A stretch of DNA of 30,122 nt from an uncultured Desulfovibrio sp. (GCF_910584445.1 NZ_CAJUBO010000013.1:1-30122); one strand, 5' to 3'. Counted from the stretch's first letter, positions 1 to 8,367 are shown. The notes: a model not told the origin generated them from the sequence alone. Made by a program: numbers and translations.

Positions 1-37
1 CGCTCTCGCGCGGGAAAGTAGGTCGCTGCCAAATCTT
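1..37 (+). rRNA. rrf: 5S ribosomal RNA, 3' end only
   Basis: The first bases read as the last part of a bacterial 5S rRNA: a GCGGGAAAGTAGGTCGCTGCC-like block, the usual helix and 3' strand before the end of the molecule. It is followed at once by a strong terminator hairpin, as expected at the end of an rRNA operon. The 5' two thirds lie outside the window. The exact mature 3' end is estimated, because the pairing 5' end is not visible. Confidence 0.8.
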
Positions 38-40
38 TAC

Positions 41-80
41 CAACGCCCCGGTTCCATGTGGAGCCGGGGCGTTGACGTTT
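41..80 (+). terminator. rRNA operon terminator hairpin
   Basis: A 15-bp stem (41-55 with 60-74, one G-U pair) closes a four-base ATGT loop and is followed by a short T-containing tail (ACGTTT). It lies only a few bases after the 5S 3' end, so it most likely ends rRNA transcription. Confidence 0.8.
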
Positions 81-248
81 AAGCGTCGTTCAAGCTCTGC
101 TGTACTGCCGTTGCCGGCTCTTCCGTGCGTCCTCCGCGCGCTCCCGCCCGCAGGGCCGCTCATGTTCTGGAGCGTTTTGGCAATGAACGTAGCCAATGTC
201 TCCTCCCTGCCGGCACGGGGGCGTCCTTCCTGAGGGCGCAGGCAGGGG
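81..248. other. Intergenic stretch with no recognised gene
   Basis: I see no gene here. It holds a short TTGGC...GCCAA dyad (177-181 and 192-196) and a 7-bp inverted repeat with a long loop (205-211 and 241-247). Neither has an evident function. Confidence 0.5.
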
Positions 249-296
249 CTTTATATAACTAACTGATATATAAGTATATTTTGTATAAAAATACCT
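249..296 (+). promoter_or_regulatory. AT-rich regulatory patch upstream of the first kinase
   Basis: About 45 bases are almost pure A/T in an otherwise GC-rich sequence. The patch contains a good -10 candidate, TATAAA at 284-289, but the -35 is poor (AACTGA at 261-266). It also contains an imperfect dyad, GTATATTTT (274-282) against AAAAATAC (287-294) around GTAT. This is probably the promoter or control region of the kinase starting at 432. An activator could compensate for the weak -35. Confidence 0.45.
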
Positions 297-431
297 TTGT
301 CAAAAGCCCTCCGGACCCGTATCATAAACACTGGGATGGTATCGGACATCACCGGGATCGGCGTTGCCACCCCTTTTGCGGAATGCTCCAGCGGCAGGCC
401 AGTAACGGCACGGATGAAGGGAAATGCGGCC

Positions 432-2522
432 ATGAAAAACCGGAAGAAGTATTTCCTGCTGTTTCTCACCAGTGCCGCCGCCCTCCTGGCGATAGCGTCA
501 GTCCTTGTTTTTACGGTAAAGAACCGGGAAAACATCGCGGACAACAACCGCCAGTACCTGATCGACAATACCGGCCAGATGGCCCTGCTGGTGAATGATT
601 CTCTGGGGCATGGCCTGAAAAATATCCAGATGCTGAGCGATCTGGCCGGCGAGTGGCTCGCCTCTTCCCACAATGGCGTCGCTGCCCTGCAACGCATTTT
701 ACGGAACTCTCTTTTCGACTTCATCGAGTTTACCGACAGGGACGGGAAAAACCACAATATCACCGGTGGCATATCCGAAGCCGGGGACCGCCGCTACTAT
801 CTGGACGCCATGCGGGGAAATTCCGGCATGGAGCTGATTTTCCATTCCCGCGCGACGAACGAGACGCTGCTGGTGTTTTATGCCCCCGCGTATAGCCAGG
901 GCGAGATCATCGGCTCGCTGACGGGCATATACAAGGAGCGGAATCAACTGGATGGCCTGCTGACGATGGATGTCTTCGGCTACCGGGCGGAGTCCTACCT
1001 GTGCCGGGAGGACGGGACCATCATCGCCAGCAATCAGCATATCGACACACGGGCGCAGATATCCATCGAAACGGTCCTTGGTCCGCGGCTCCCGGAGGGC
1101 ACTCCCGCGGGCAGCCTGATTTACAGGGGGGAAACAGCGGTGATCCCCCTCAAGGGGAATGAGACCGGCGCCTGCATCATGGGCCTGGCGGACAGCGACT
1201 GGTATGTCATCCAGATCTTTCCCGAGCAGGCCACCGAGATGATGGTCTCCAGGGCAAACCAGATCGGCATCAACTCGGCGATCTTTCTCAGCTCCGTTCT
1301 GACGGCTCTCCTGATCCTGACCTACCTCATCTTGAACGGCTCCATGCGGGAGACGCGACAGGCCCTTGAAAAGGCCGAGGTCGCCAGCAAGGCCAAGACC
1401 GATTTTCTGTTCAGCATGAGCCACGACATCCGAACGCCGATGAACGCCATCATTGGCTTCGCGCGTCTCCTGAAGAAAGAGCAGGCCTGCCTCACGGCCA
1501 GGGGGAGGGAGTATGTGGGCAGGATCGAGGATGCCAGCCGCATGCTCCTGTCCATCATCAACAATGTTCTCGAAATGTCGCAGATCGAGGGCGGAAAGGC
1601 GGTGCTGGAAGAAACGGTATGCAGCGCGGAAGAGATGATCGCGTCTGCGTGCGCCCAGCTCCTTCCGGAGATGCGGGCAAAGCGGATCACGCTCGCCACG
1701 CGCGTGGAGGTGGAGCATCCCTTTGTCTGGTGCGACAGGGCAAAGCTCCAGGAGATCTGCCTGAACATCCTGAACAACGCCTGCACATATACCCCTGAAG
1801 GCGGCAACATCTCCGTCAGGCTGACGGAGATTCCCCCGGCGCGGGAGGGGCGGGCGTGGTTCAGGACCGAGATCGAAGACACCGGCATAGGCATTGCCGG
1901 GGATTTTCTGCCCCATGTTTTTGAGCCGTTTTCCCGGGCGCAGGACACGACCCACAGCAAGATCGCCGGTACCGGGCTTGGGTTGCCCATTGCAAAAAGG
2001 CTGGCCGAACTCATGGGGGGCAGCATCGAGGTCGAGAGCGAGCAGGGAACGGGGACCAGGGTCACGGTCCTCCTGCCCCACCGGATCGCCGCCGAACCGG
2101 ACGGGCGTGAGACGAAAACGCTGGAGCAGGCGCCCGCCCGCTTTTCCGGGAAGCGGCTCCTCCTTGTGGAGGACAACGACTTCAACGCGGAGGTTGCGGC
2201 GGATCTGCTGAGCGAAATGGGATTCGAGGTGGAGCGGGCGCAGGACGGGGCGGTCTGCGTCGCCATGATGGAAAGGGCGGCCGCCGGATACTATGACCTG
2301 ATCCTGATGGATACGCAAATGCCCAACATGAACGGCTACCAGGCGGCGGAGACCATTCGCCGCATGGAGGACCCGTCAAAGGCGGGGACGCCGATCGTTG
2401 CCATGACGGCAAACACCTTTGAGGATGACAAGAAAAATGCGTACGCCGCCGGCATGAACGCCCATCTGGCAAAGCCGGTCGATATCCCCATGCTGGTGAA
2501 AACATTGGCGGAATTTTTATAA
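432..2522 (+). CDS. Membrane hybrid sensor histidine kinase with C-terminal receiver
   Basis: This 696-aa protein should sense a periplasmic ligand and autophosphorylate. TM1 is at about residues 7-28, followed by a Cache-like extracytoplasmic sensor (about 35-270, with DRRYY and FYAP motifs) and TM2 (about 281-302). HisKA carries H331 in SMSHDIRTPMNAIIGF. The HATPase domain has an N-box (LNILNNACTYTPEGG), EDTGIGI, FEPF and GTGLGLPI. The receiver (about 574-693) has acceptor D627 in ILMDTQMPNMNGY and the conserved AHLAKPVD lysine. I chose ATG 432 because AAGGGA lies 9 nt upstream and the membrane segment follows directly; an in-frame TTG at 297 and ATG at 414 are weaker. There is no HPt or DNA-binding output, so phosphate must pass to a partner elsewhere. 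Its sensor and receiver resemble those of the convergent kinase downstream. The ligand is unknown. Confidence 0.9.
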   Translation: MKNRKKYFLLFLTSAAALLAIASVLVFTVKNRENIADNNRQYLIDNTGQMALLVNDSLGHGLKNIQMLSDLAGEWLASSHNGVAALQRILRNSLFDFIEFTDRDGKNHNITGGISEAGDRRYYLDAMRGNSGMELIFHSRATNETLLVFYAPAYSQGEIIGSLTGIYKERNQLDGLLTMDVFGYRAESYLCREDGTIIASNQHIDTRAQISIETVLGPRLPEGTPAGSLIYRGETAVIPLKGNETGACIMGLADSDWYVIQIFPEQATEMMVSRANQIGINSAIFLSSVLTALLILTYLILNGSMRETRQALEKAEVASKAKTDFLFSMSHDIRTPMNAIIGFARLLKKEQACLTARGREYVGRIEDASRMLLSIINNVLEMSQIEGGKAVLEETVCSAEEMIASACAQLLPEMRAKRITLATRVEVEHPFVWCDRAKLQEICLNILNNACTYTPEGGNISVRLTEIPPAREGRAWFRTEIEDTGIGIAGDFLPHVFEPFSRAQDTTHSKIAGTGLGLPIAKRLAELMGGSIEVESEQGTGTRVTVLLPHRIAAEPDGRETKTLEQAPARFSGKRLLLVEDNDFNAEVAADLLSEMGFEVERAQDGAVCVAMMERAAAGYYDLILMDTQMPNMNGYQAAETIRRMEDPSKAGTPIVAMTANTFEDDKKNAYAAGMNAHLAKPVDIPMLVKTLAEFL

Positions 2523-2602
2523 CAGAGCGCTGGCGCGCGGTGCGCTCCTGGCTGCCAGCCCTGTCGCCGGAGCGGTCAGGATACGTTCATTGCCGCACCG
2601 CG

Positions 2603-5600
2603 CTACTGAAAAAAGCTGCGGATGACCTCGAAAAACGCCTTGATGTCGATGGGCTTGGCGATATGGGCGTTCATGCCGCACTTGAGGGCCGCGGCCTTGT
2701 CCTCATCCAGGGCGTTGGCGGTCATGGCGATGATGGGCAGGGTCTTCACATCCTCGCGCGCAAGGCCGCGGATGGCGCGCGTGGCCTCGTAGCCGTCCAT
2801 GGTGGGCATCTGCACGTCCATGAGGATGGCGTCATAATAGCCTTCCGGAGATTTCCGCACCATCTCCACGGCGTCGCTGCCATCGGGCGCGCTTTCCACC
2901 ACAAAGCCGCTTTCAACGAGGATGAACTCCGCGAGTTCGCGGTTCATTTCCACATCGTCCACCAGAAGGATGCGCCGCCCGCCGAAATCCGGCGTTTCCT
3001 CCCTGGGTTCGTCCCCCTTGTCCTGCAACTTGTGGGAGGAGATCAGGGCGTGCCTGAGGTCGGACATGAAGAGCGGCTTGGCGCAGAAGGCCGTGACGCC
3101 CGCGCTGCGCGCCTCTTCCTCGATGTCCGTCCACTCGTAGGCCGTGAGGATGATGATGGGCGCGTCTTTGCCCACCGCGCGGCGGATGCTGCGCGCGGTC
3201 TCCACGCCGTTCATGTCCGGCATCTGCCAGTCGATGATATAGGTCAGGTAGGGATCGTTGTCGTTATGGGCGATCTGCGCGCGGTAGGCGGCCTCGCGCC
3301 CGGAGGTCGTCCACTCGGAGCGCAGGCCGATCTTCTTGAGCATCTTGTCCACGCTGTCGCAGACATGGAAGTCGTCATCCACCACGAGGACGCGCATGCC
3401 GCTGAGTTCCTGGATGATGTCGCTGCCGGACTGCGTCTCCTGGAGCTTGAGCGTCAGGTGGACGGTGAAGGCGCTGCCCTTGCCGGGCGCGCTTTCCACC
3501 TCGATGCGGCCGTTCATGATCTCGATGATGTTCTTGGTGATAGCCATGCCGAGGCCCGTGCCCTGGATGCCGCTCAGCGTGGTGGTGGTTTCGCGGGTGA
3601 ACGGCTCGAAGATGTGGCGCACGAATTCCGCGGACATGCCGATGCCGCTGTCGCGCACCTCAAAGACGAAATCCGCGTAACCATGGCGGAACGCGGGCGC
3701 CTGGTGGATGCTGAAGGTGATGGACCCCCCGGCGGGCGTGTACTTCACGGCGTTGCTCAACAGGTTGATGAAGATCTGGTTGAGCTTGAGCGGGTCGGTG
3801 ATGACGTCCTCGTTGGTCACCTCGAACGTGTCGATGAACATCTGGAGCCGCTTGGCCTTGACCTGCGGCTGGATGATGTTGACGAGGTTGTGCATCAGCT
3901 CCGAGATGTTGCACTCCTGTTCCTTGATCTGGAGCTTGCCGCTCTCGATGCGGCTCATGTCCAGGATGTCGTTGATGAGACTGAGCAGGTGATTGCTGGA
4001 GGAGAGCACTTTCTGGAGGCAGTCCCGCACCTGTTCGCGATTGTCCAGATGGCTCGCCGCGATGGTGGCGAAGCCGATGACGGCGTTCATGGGCGTGCGG
4101 ATATCGTGCGACATGTTGGAAAGGAAGGTGGTCTTGGCGGCATTGGCGTGCTGCGCCTGGATGAGGGCGTCGCGCAGGGCCTTGGTCTGCAGGCGCTGCT
4201 TGGTCACCTGCTCGGTGATGTCGCGCGCCACGCTCATCGCCATGACATCGCCCGTGATGTCATCCTCGGTGAGGTAGAAGGACTGGCGCACGCAGACTTC
4301 GCCGCCGCGCGGGTCCGTGCACCAGTAGTCGAGTCCCACTTCCTTTTCCCCGGCCGCAAAGCGTTCACGAAGATGGCCGATGCTCATCACCCGGCTGTAT
4401 TCCTCCCGTGATTCCGGCAGGACCGTGGGCAGCCACGCGGCAAAGGCGTCGGAGACCCTGCACGGGGCATGCAGGTTGTATTCTTCCAGCATGGAGAACT
4501 GGATGTCGTCGAGATGGCGGATGATGTCCTCCTCCACCCGGTCGCGGCTGACATTGAACTCATAGGTGCACAGGGCATTGGACGTGACGGCCAGGCGGTA
4601 CTGCCGCTCCTTGCGGTCCATGGCGGAGAGCTTTTTCTGCGTCTGGAGTTCGCGGTTCTTCAGTTCGGTGACGTCCTGGTGGACGAAGAGCACCTTGGTT
4701 GCCACGCCGTCGCGCCGTTCAAGGCAGATGGCGTTGATGTTCTCCCAGCCTTCCTTTCCGCCGCGCCGCACATGGCACTCGCAGGAGAGGGAATCGCTGC
4801 GGGCGAGGCGTTCCCGCAGGCTGTCGAGAGCGAAAAAGCCGCGGAACTTTTCCCGCGCCTCGTCGTCCACCAGGATGCCGGACTGGATGCGGAGCAGGTC
4901 CGCATAGGCGCCATGGGCATCGGGGTCGCGCTCGGCGTTTTCGCCGCCGGCGATGCGCTCATAGCGTTTGGTTTCAAGGTCCGCGAGGATGTAGAGTCCG
5001 GAAAAGAGGGTGTTCATGCCCCTGATCACATACCCGAATTCGCGGTTTTCCCTTTCCAGCCGTTTTTTCTGGCGGTGCGCCCGGATGAGCATGAAGGCGG
5101 CGTAGCAGGCAAAGAGCACGAGGAGGGAGATCTCCAGCTGGACGCCGGCCATGTTGGCCCGGCGCACCATGCCCTGAGTGACGCTGCGCGGAAAGGTCTG
5201 CACCAGAAAAAAGTCGTACTGCGGCAGGTGCATGACGCAGAGATTGTCCGTGCCGCTCCCGGGCGCGCAGGCGAACGTGCCCTCGCCGCCGTCGCGGAAG
5301 ACCTTGCGCGCGCCTTCGGCCGTGGGCTGGCCGATCATGCCGCTTTGGAGCAGGGCGTCGATGATGTGCCCGGAATAGGCTTTTTCAGCGGAGGTGGCGA
5401 TGATCCTGCCGTCCGGCGCGCAGAGGAAAATGTCCGACGTCATGCCGAAATAGGGCACCGTGAGGATGCCGCGCAGGTAGTTGCCCGCCAGATAGGAACC
5501 GTGGAGAACGCCGATGATCCTGCCACCGACGCGCAGGGGCGTGTAAAAGCCCAGGGTCGTCTGCCCGAAAATGCTTGAATTGAAAATGACGGAGACGCCG

Positions 5601-5992
5601 CTTTTGCCTTCCATGCCCAGGCGGTAATAGTCGCGGTCGCTCGTGTCCGTGATCGTGCCGTCGGAGGCCATGCCCCTGCCGTCAGCGCCGGTGAAGCGCA
5701 CGGCGTCGAAGGTGGAGCGCTTTTCCAGCGCGGCCAGCAGTTCCGGCGAGATGGCGGCGGAATCCAGCGTGCGCTCCAGAAAATAGGCGTAAGTGCCGAG
5801 GGCCTCCTGCGTGGCGCGGAACTGCTCGTCAATGCTGATGGCCGCCTGACGCGCCGCGTCCGCCGCGTAGATGCGGTTCTGCTCCTCGATGCGTTCGCTG
5901 TTCTGGGTGGTGAAACGGTAGAACAGCAGCAGGACCATGCCGCAGAGGAAGAGAGAAACGCCGGTCTGGATGAGTCCGTTTTTTCTGACCAT
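2603..5992 (-). CDS. Large hybrid sensor histidine kinase with PAS-like region and two receivers
   Basis: This 1129-aa membrane kinase has TM1 at about 11-28, a Cache-like periplasmic sensor (about 30-280, with DRDYY, FYTPLR and LCAPDGRIIATS), and TM2 at about 283-303. One or two PAS-like segments follow (about 320-600, ending in VARDITEQ). HisKA has H629 in SHDIRTPMNAVIGF. The HATPase domain has NLLSNAVKYTPAGG, RDSGIGMS and GTGLGMAI. Receiver 1 (about 865-985) has D921 in YIIDWQMPDMNG, and receiver 2 (about 1004-1125) has D1059 in ILMDVQMPTMDGY. ATG 5992 has GAGG 9 nt upstream. An in-frame TTG at 6001 touches that GAGG and is unlikely. No HPt domain is visible. The gene faces the kinase at 432-2522 tail to tail across 80 bp, and the shared sensor pattern suggests paralogues. 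The ligand is unknown. Confidence 0.9.
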   Translation of the reverse strand: MVRKNGLIQTGVSLFLCGMVLLLFYRFTTQNSERIEEQNRIYAADAARQAAISIDEQFRATQEALGTYAYFLERTLDSAAISPELLAALEKRSTFDAVRFTGADGRGMASDGTITDTSDRDYYRLGMEGKSGVSVIFNSSIFGQTTLGFYTPLRVGGRIIGVLHGSYLAGNYLRGILTVPYFGMTSDIFLCAPDGRIIATSAEKAYSGHIIDALLQSGMIGQPTAEGARKVFRDGGEGTFACAPGSGTDNLCVMHLPQYDFFLVQTFPRSVTQGMVRRANMAGVQLEISLLVLFACYAAFMLIRAHRQKKRLERENREFGYVIRGMNTLFSGLYILADLETKRYERIAGGENAERDPDAHGAYADLLRIQSGILVDDEAREKFRGFFALDSLRERLARSDSLSCECHVRRGGKEGWENINAICLERRDGVATKVLFVHQDVTELKNRELQTQKKLSAMDRKERQYRLAVTSNALCTYEFNVSRDRVEEDIIRHLDDIQFSMLEEYNLHAPCRVSDAFAAWLPTVLPESREEYSRVMSIGHLRERFAAGEKEVGLDYWCTDPRGGEVCVRQSFYLTEDDITGDVMAMSVARDITEQVTKQRLQTKALRDALIQAQHANAAKTTFLSNMSHDIRTPMNAVIGFATIAASHLDNREQVRDCLQKVLSSSNHLLSLINDILDMSRIESGKLQIKEQECNISELMHNLVNIIQPQVKAKRLQMFIDTFEVTNEDVITDPLKLNQIFINLLSNAVKYTPAGGSITFSIHQAPAFRHGYADFVFEVRDSGIGMSAEFVRHIFEPFTRETTTTLSGIQGTGLGMAITKNIIEIMNGRIEVESAPGKGSAFTVHLTLKLQETQSGSDIIQELSGMRVLVVDDDFHVCDSVDKMLKKIGLRSEWTTSGREAAYRAQIAHNDNDPYLTYIIDWQMPDMNGVETARSIRRAVGKDAPIIILTAYEWTDIEEEARSAGVTAFCAKPLFMSDLRHALISSHKLQDKGDEPREETPDFGGRRILLVDDVEMNRELAEFILVESGFVVESAPDGSDAVEMVRKSPEGYYDAILMDVQMPTMDGYEATRAIRGLAREDVKTLPIIAMTANALDEDKAAALKCGMNAHIAKPIDIKAFFEVIRSFFQ

Positions 5993-6150
5993 GGCGGACA
6001 ACCTCGGGATGGGGCGGGACCACGTTGCCGCTGTGCGACATCAGGGGGTCCTGCCCGTTGGTCCGGACGGCCGACGGCATGCCGCCGCGCGATGCCATCG
6101 CGGCGGCCCGCATGGCCGGCAGGGGGGCGTCCGATGTGCCTCGAAAGCCG

Positions 6151-6191
6151 GAATACCCGTATTCATAGCCGTCCGGGAAGATCGCTGTCAA
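6151..6191 (-). promoter_or_regulatory. Sigma70-like promoter with overlapping palindrome for the 1129-aa kinase
   Basis: On the minus strand, a perfect TTGACA (6191-6186) is followed after 18 bases by TATGAA (6167-6162). An inverted repeat, GAATAC-CC-GTATTC (6151-6164 on the plus strand), covers the end of the -10 and the expected start of transcription, where a repressor would sit. The predicted transcript has a leader of about 160 bases before ATG 5992. That leader contains an 8-bp GC hairpin (6082-6089 with 6099-6106), which may instead serve as the end of the upstream rlpA transcript. Confidence 0.55.
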
Positions 6192-6222
6192 TCGCAGGAC
6201 GGCCTCCGCCGGGCGAAGGGCG

Positions 6223-6993
6223 TCATTCGGCGCCGCCCACCACAAAGGCCGTGGGGAAGAGCGCCCGGAACACGGCAAGCATGCGCTCCGCGCCGGCGGA
6301 ATCCGGCCAGGGACCGACCTGGACGTTCCACAGGCTGTTGCTGCCGTACTGGAGCCGTCCCTTGTGCCCCGCCCTGGCAAGGACCTCGATGAGCTTGTAC
6401 GCGCTTTCCTTGCTGCCGAACGCGCCGACCTGGACGTAGAAATTGCCCTTGATGTCGCCGTTTTCCGCCAGCTCCCTGATGCCGCCCAGGCTCTGGATGC
6501 GTACCCTGGCCGTGCCGCTGCCCATCATGTTCAGGCGTGTGGCCGCCGTGCGCGAGAGGTCGATGACGCGGTCATCCACAAAGGGGCCGCGATCATTGAC
6601 GCGGACAATGACCGAACGGCCGTTGCCAAGATGGGTGACGCGCACCTTGGTGCCCAGCGGCAGCAGCTTGTGGGCGGCGGTCATGGCATACTGGTTGTAG
6701 CGTTCGCCGTTGGCCGTGGTCTTGCCGTGAAAGCCCGGGCCGTACCACGAGGCCACGCCCTCCTCCACAAAGCCGTGGGCGGACTTGAGGGGATAGTAGG
6801 TCTTGCCGCGGACGGTATAGGGCTTGGTGCCCGCCACGCCGCCCTTGCGCCAGGAGCGGGAGCCGCCGCAGCCCGCCAGCGCGAGCGCGCAGCAGACAAG
6901 AAGCGCGAGCAGGAAAACGGGAACGCGTCTGCCAGGGGCGCGCGTCCCCCCGCGGGGGCGGTTGCGGTCCTGGCGGGAAACTCCGCCGGCCAT
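6223..6993 (-). CDS. rlpA: RlpA septal ring lytic transglycosylase lipoprotein with SPOR domain
   Basis: RlpA cleaves peptidoglycan strands lacking stem peptides during septation. The 256-aa protein has a hydrophobic signal and lipobox ALAGC (C42), so it is probably an outer-membrane lipoprotein. A double-psi beta-barrel follows at about 79-167, with GVASWYGPGFHGKTTANGERY and the expected acidic and histidine residues E97, H108 and D134 (VNDRGPF). A SPOR domain at about 183-253 (NFYVQVGAFGSKESAYKL) should bind denuded septal glycan. ATG 6993 shares one base with the preceding stop (TGATG) and follows a CGGAG site. The reading frame stays open far upstream (to about 7488), but that extension is arginine/glycine-rich shadow of the neighbouring gene. 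It is the last gene of a three-gene coupled operon. Confidence 0.92.
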   Translation of the reverse strand: MAGGVSRQDRNRPRGGTRAPGRRVPVFLLALLVCCALALAGCGGSRSWRKGGVAGTKPYTVRGKTYYPLKSAHGFVEEGVASWYGPGFHGKTTANGERYNQYAMTAAHKLLPLGTKVRVTHLGNGRSVIVRVNDRGPFVDDRVIDLSRTAATRLNMMGSGTARVRIQSLGGIRELAENGDIKGNFYVQVGAFGSKESAYKLIEVLARAGHKGRLQYGSNSLWNVQVGPWPDSAGAERMLAVFRALFPTAFVVGGAE

Positions 6994-7874
6994 CAGGCGG
7001 CTCCGGCCCGGGGCGCGCGGGCGGGGCGGACGGGGGAAACGGCGTCGCCGCCATCGGCTTCCAGGCGCCCAAGGAGTTCCCTGCCCCGCGCCCCCAGGCA
7101 GGAGCGGTGCGCGCGCAACAGCGTCAGCGCCGTTTCCGGGCGGCCCGCGTCCAGCAGGTCCCGCGCGGCGAGCAGGAAAAGGCGTTCGCCGTCCCCCGCG
7201 CAGAGCGCGGCCATGAGGTCGGGCCAGCGCGCCCCGAAAACAGCGGCGGCGCGTTCCTCCTCCACAGCCAGCCAGCGGGCCAGGGGGGCGTTGTCGCGCT
7301 CTCCCTCCAGATACCGGGTGAGCAGCGCAAGCCCGTTGTCCAGAACACGGAGAATGCGCCGAAGCTCTCGCTCCATGCTGTCGGCGGTCTGGCGGGGAAG
7401 GCCGGCCAGCGGCCACAGGGCGTCCGGCCCGGTGGCCGCGTCCCCGTCCGTGGGGTCCGCCATGCCGCGTTCCGGGGCGGCGCGCCACAGGTCCTCCAGA
7501 TGGCGCAGGCGGTTGGCGTAGTGCTGCCGCTGGTAGGCGTCTTCACGCAGCTTGACGCATTCATGGAACGCAAAGCCCACGCACCAGTCGATGAGTTCGC
7601 CGGTAAAGGCGCGCTCTTCCGGCGCGGCGCCTTCGGAAGCCGTCCCGCAGGGAACGGCCGCGCGGAAGAGGTGATGGGCCGTATCCTTGAGCCGCCAGAG
7701 CACGCCCTTGGAAACCGCTTCGCCCAGCAGGGAACGCACGATGGCGTACGAGACCGTGCCGTCGCGTTCAAAACGGCGCAACTGCGCGGTCAGGACGGCA
7801 TGGGCGGCGCAATAGTCGCGCACGAGGTCGCGCACGAACGCGGGGCGCTGCCGGGCAAGCCAGGCCCGGTTCAT
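6993..7874 (-). CDS. Conserved-looking protein of unknown function, RlpA operon
   Basis: This 293-aa, apparently cytoplasmic, mostly helical protein is one I do not recognise. It has no signal peptide or membrane segment. The N-terminal half is rich in aromatic and charged helices (for example FVRDLVRDYCAAHAVL and ECVKLREDAYQRQHYANRL). The C-terminal part has helix-pair repeats with Ala/Leu/Arg (LLLAARDLLDAGRPETALTLLRAH), reminiscent of TPR-like hairpins. Its ATG overlaps the upstream stop by four bases (ATGA) and its stop overlaps rlpA by one base, so the three genes are translationally coupled. It is probably a lineage-specific gene. A role linked to cell envelope or division is only suggested by context. 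Confidence 0.75.
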   Translation of the reverse strand: MNRAWLARQRPAFVRDLVRDYCAAHAVLTAQLRRFERDGTVSYAIVRSLLGEAVSKGVLWRLKDTAHHLFRAAVPCGTASEGAAPEERAFTGELIDWCVGFAFHECVKLREDAYQRQHYANRLRHLEDLWRAAPERGMADPTDGDAATGPDALWPLAGLPRQTADSMERELRRILRVLDNGLALLTRYLEGERDNAPLARWLAVEEERAAAVFGARWPDLMAALCAGDGERLFLLAARDLLDAGRPETALTLLRAHRSCLGARGRELLGRLEADGGDAVSPVRPARAPRAGAA

Positions 7875-8206
7875 GCGCGGGGCGCTCCCGGTCCGGGCGT
7901 GGCGCCGAGAGCGGCGTTTCCGGCATCCGTCCCGGTTTCGGGCGCGGCTTCGGCAAGCAGGGCGCGCGCCACGGCCAGGTCGTAGATCCGCAGCGGTTCC
8001 GTCCCCCCCGCGCCCCGGGATTCATACAGGGCCGCCGCCTCGCGGATGACGGCCATGTTCAGCCAGGGATGGCGCTCCCAGATCTCGGGATGCGCCGCCT
8101 CCCAGAGCCGGAACTCCACCTCGCCGTCAGGCCCGCGCCGCACATAGACCCGCGAACCGGGGTCGCCCGCATTGGCATGGTAATAAAGCCCGCGTTCGTC
8201 CTGCAT
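7871..8206 (-). CDS. Small protein of unknown function, first gene of the RlpA operon
   Basis: This 111-aa protein begins MQDERGLYYHANAGDPGSRV. The ATG at 8206 has a consensus AAGGAG six bases upstream, and a good promoter lies just beyond it. The N-terminal 80 residues look folded (YVRR, EFRLWEAAHPEIWERHPWL, AAALYESRG), while the C-terminal tail is low-complexity Ala/Gly/Pro. There are no membrane or metal motifs. I do not recognise the family. The frame is open upstream to 8437, but that extension crosses the promoter and has no start site. It is coupled to the 293-aa gene by an ATGA overlap. Confidence 0.75.
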   Translation of the reverse strand: MQDERGLYYHANAGDPGSRVYVRRGPDGEVEFRLWEAAHPEIWERHPWLNMAVIREAAALYESRGAGGTEPLRIYDLAVARALLAEAAPETGTDAGNAALGATPGPGAPRA

Positions 8207-8268
8207 TGCCGTCTCCTTGCGCCGTCTGCGGATGCGGGGAGCGTCGCAATGCTCCTCCCGCCGGGGAG

Positions 8269-8298
8269 ATTCTAGGCGAAAAGCCGTGGCGTTGCCAA
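8269..8298 (-). promoter_or_regulatory. Sigma70-like promoter of the rlpA operon
   Basis: The minus strand reads TTGGCA (8298-8293), 18 bases, then TAGAAT (8274-8269). The predicted transcript starts about 55 bases before ATG 8206, leaving room for the AAGGAG site. Confidence 0.55.
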
Positions 8299-8330
8299 GG
8301 GGAAGCTTTCCGCGCCATGCCGCCATTGCC

Positions 8331-8367
8331 GCCGGGGCTTGCCCCGGCCGCTGTCTGCCGGTAGAGA
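8331..8367 (+). promoter_or_regulatory. Putative promoter of the yigZ-family gene, with a hairpin over the -35
   Basis: TTGCCC (8339-8344) and TAGAGA (8362-8367) are 17 bases apart on the plus strand. The -35 sits inside a perfect 7-bp GC inverted repeat (8331-8337 with 8342-8348). Transcription would start near 8374, leaving a leader of about 150 bases before ATG 8526. The rest of the 320-base divergent gap (8207-8525) holds the minus-strand promoter of the rlpA operon and nothing else I recognise. Confidence 0.45.

Noticed and set aside
2540..4411. 623-codon plus-strand frame antisense to the 1129-aa kinase
   Set aside because: The minus strand encodes clear receivers, HATPase and HisKA motifs. 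The plus frame is a His/Asp/Val-rich shadow typical of GC-rich antisense frames.
6994..7488. N-terminal extension of RlpA
   Set aside because: It is Arg/Gly/Pro-rich and overlaps the coupled 293-aa gene. The lipoprotein signal begins at ATG 6993.
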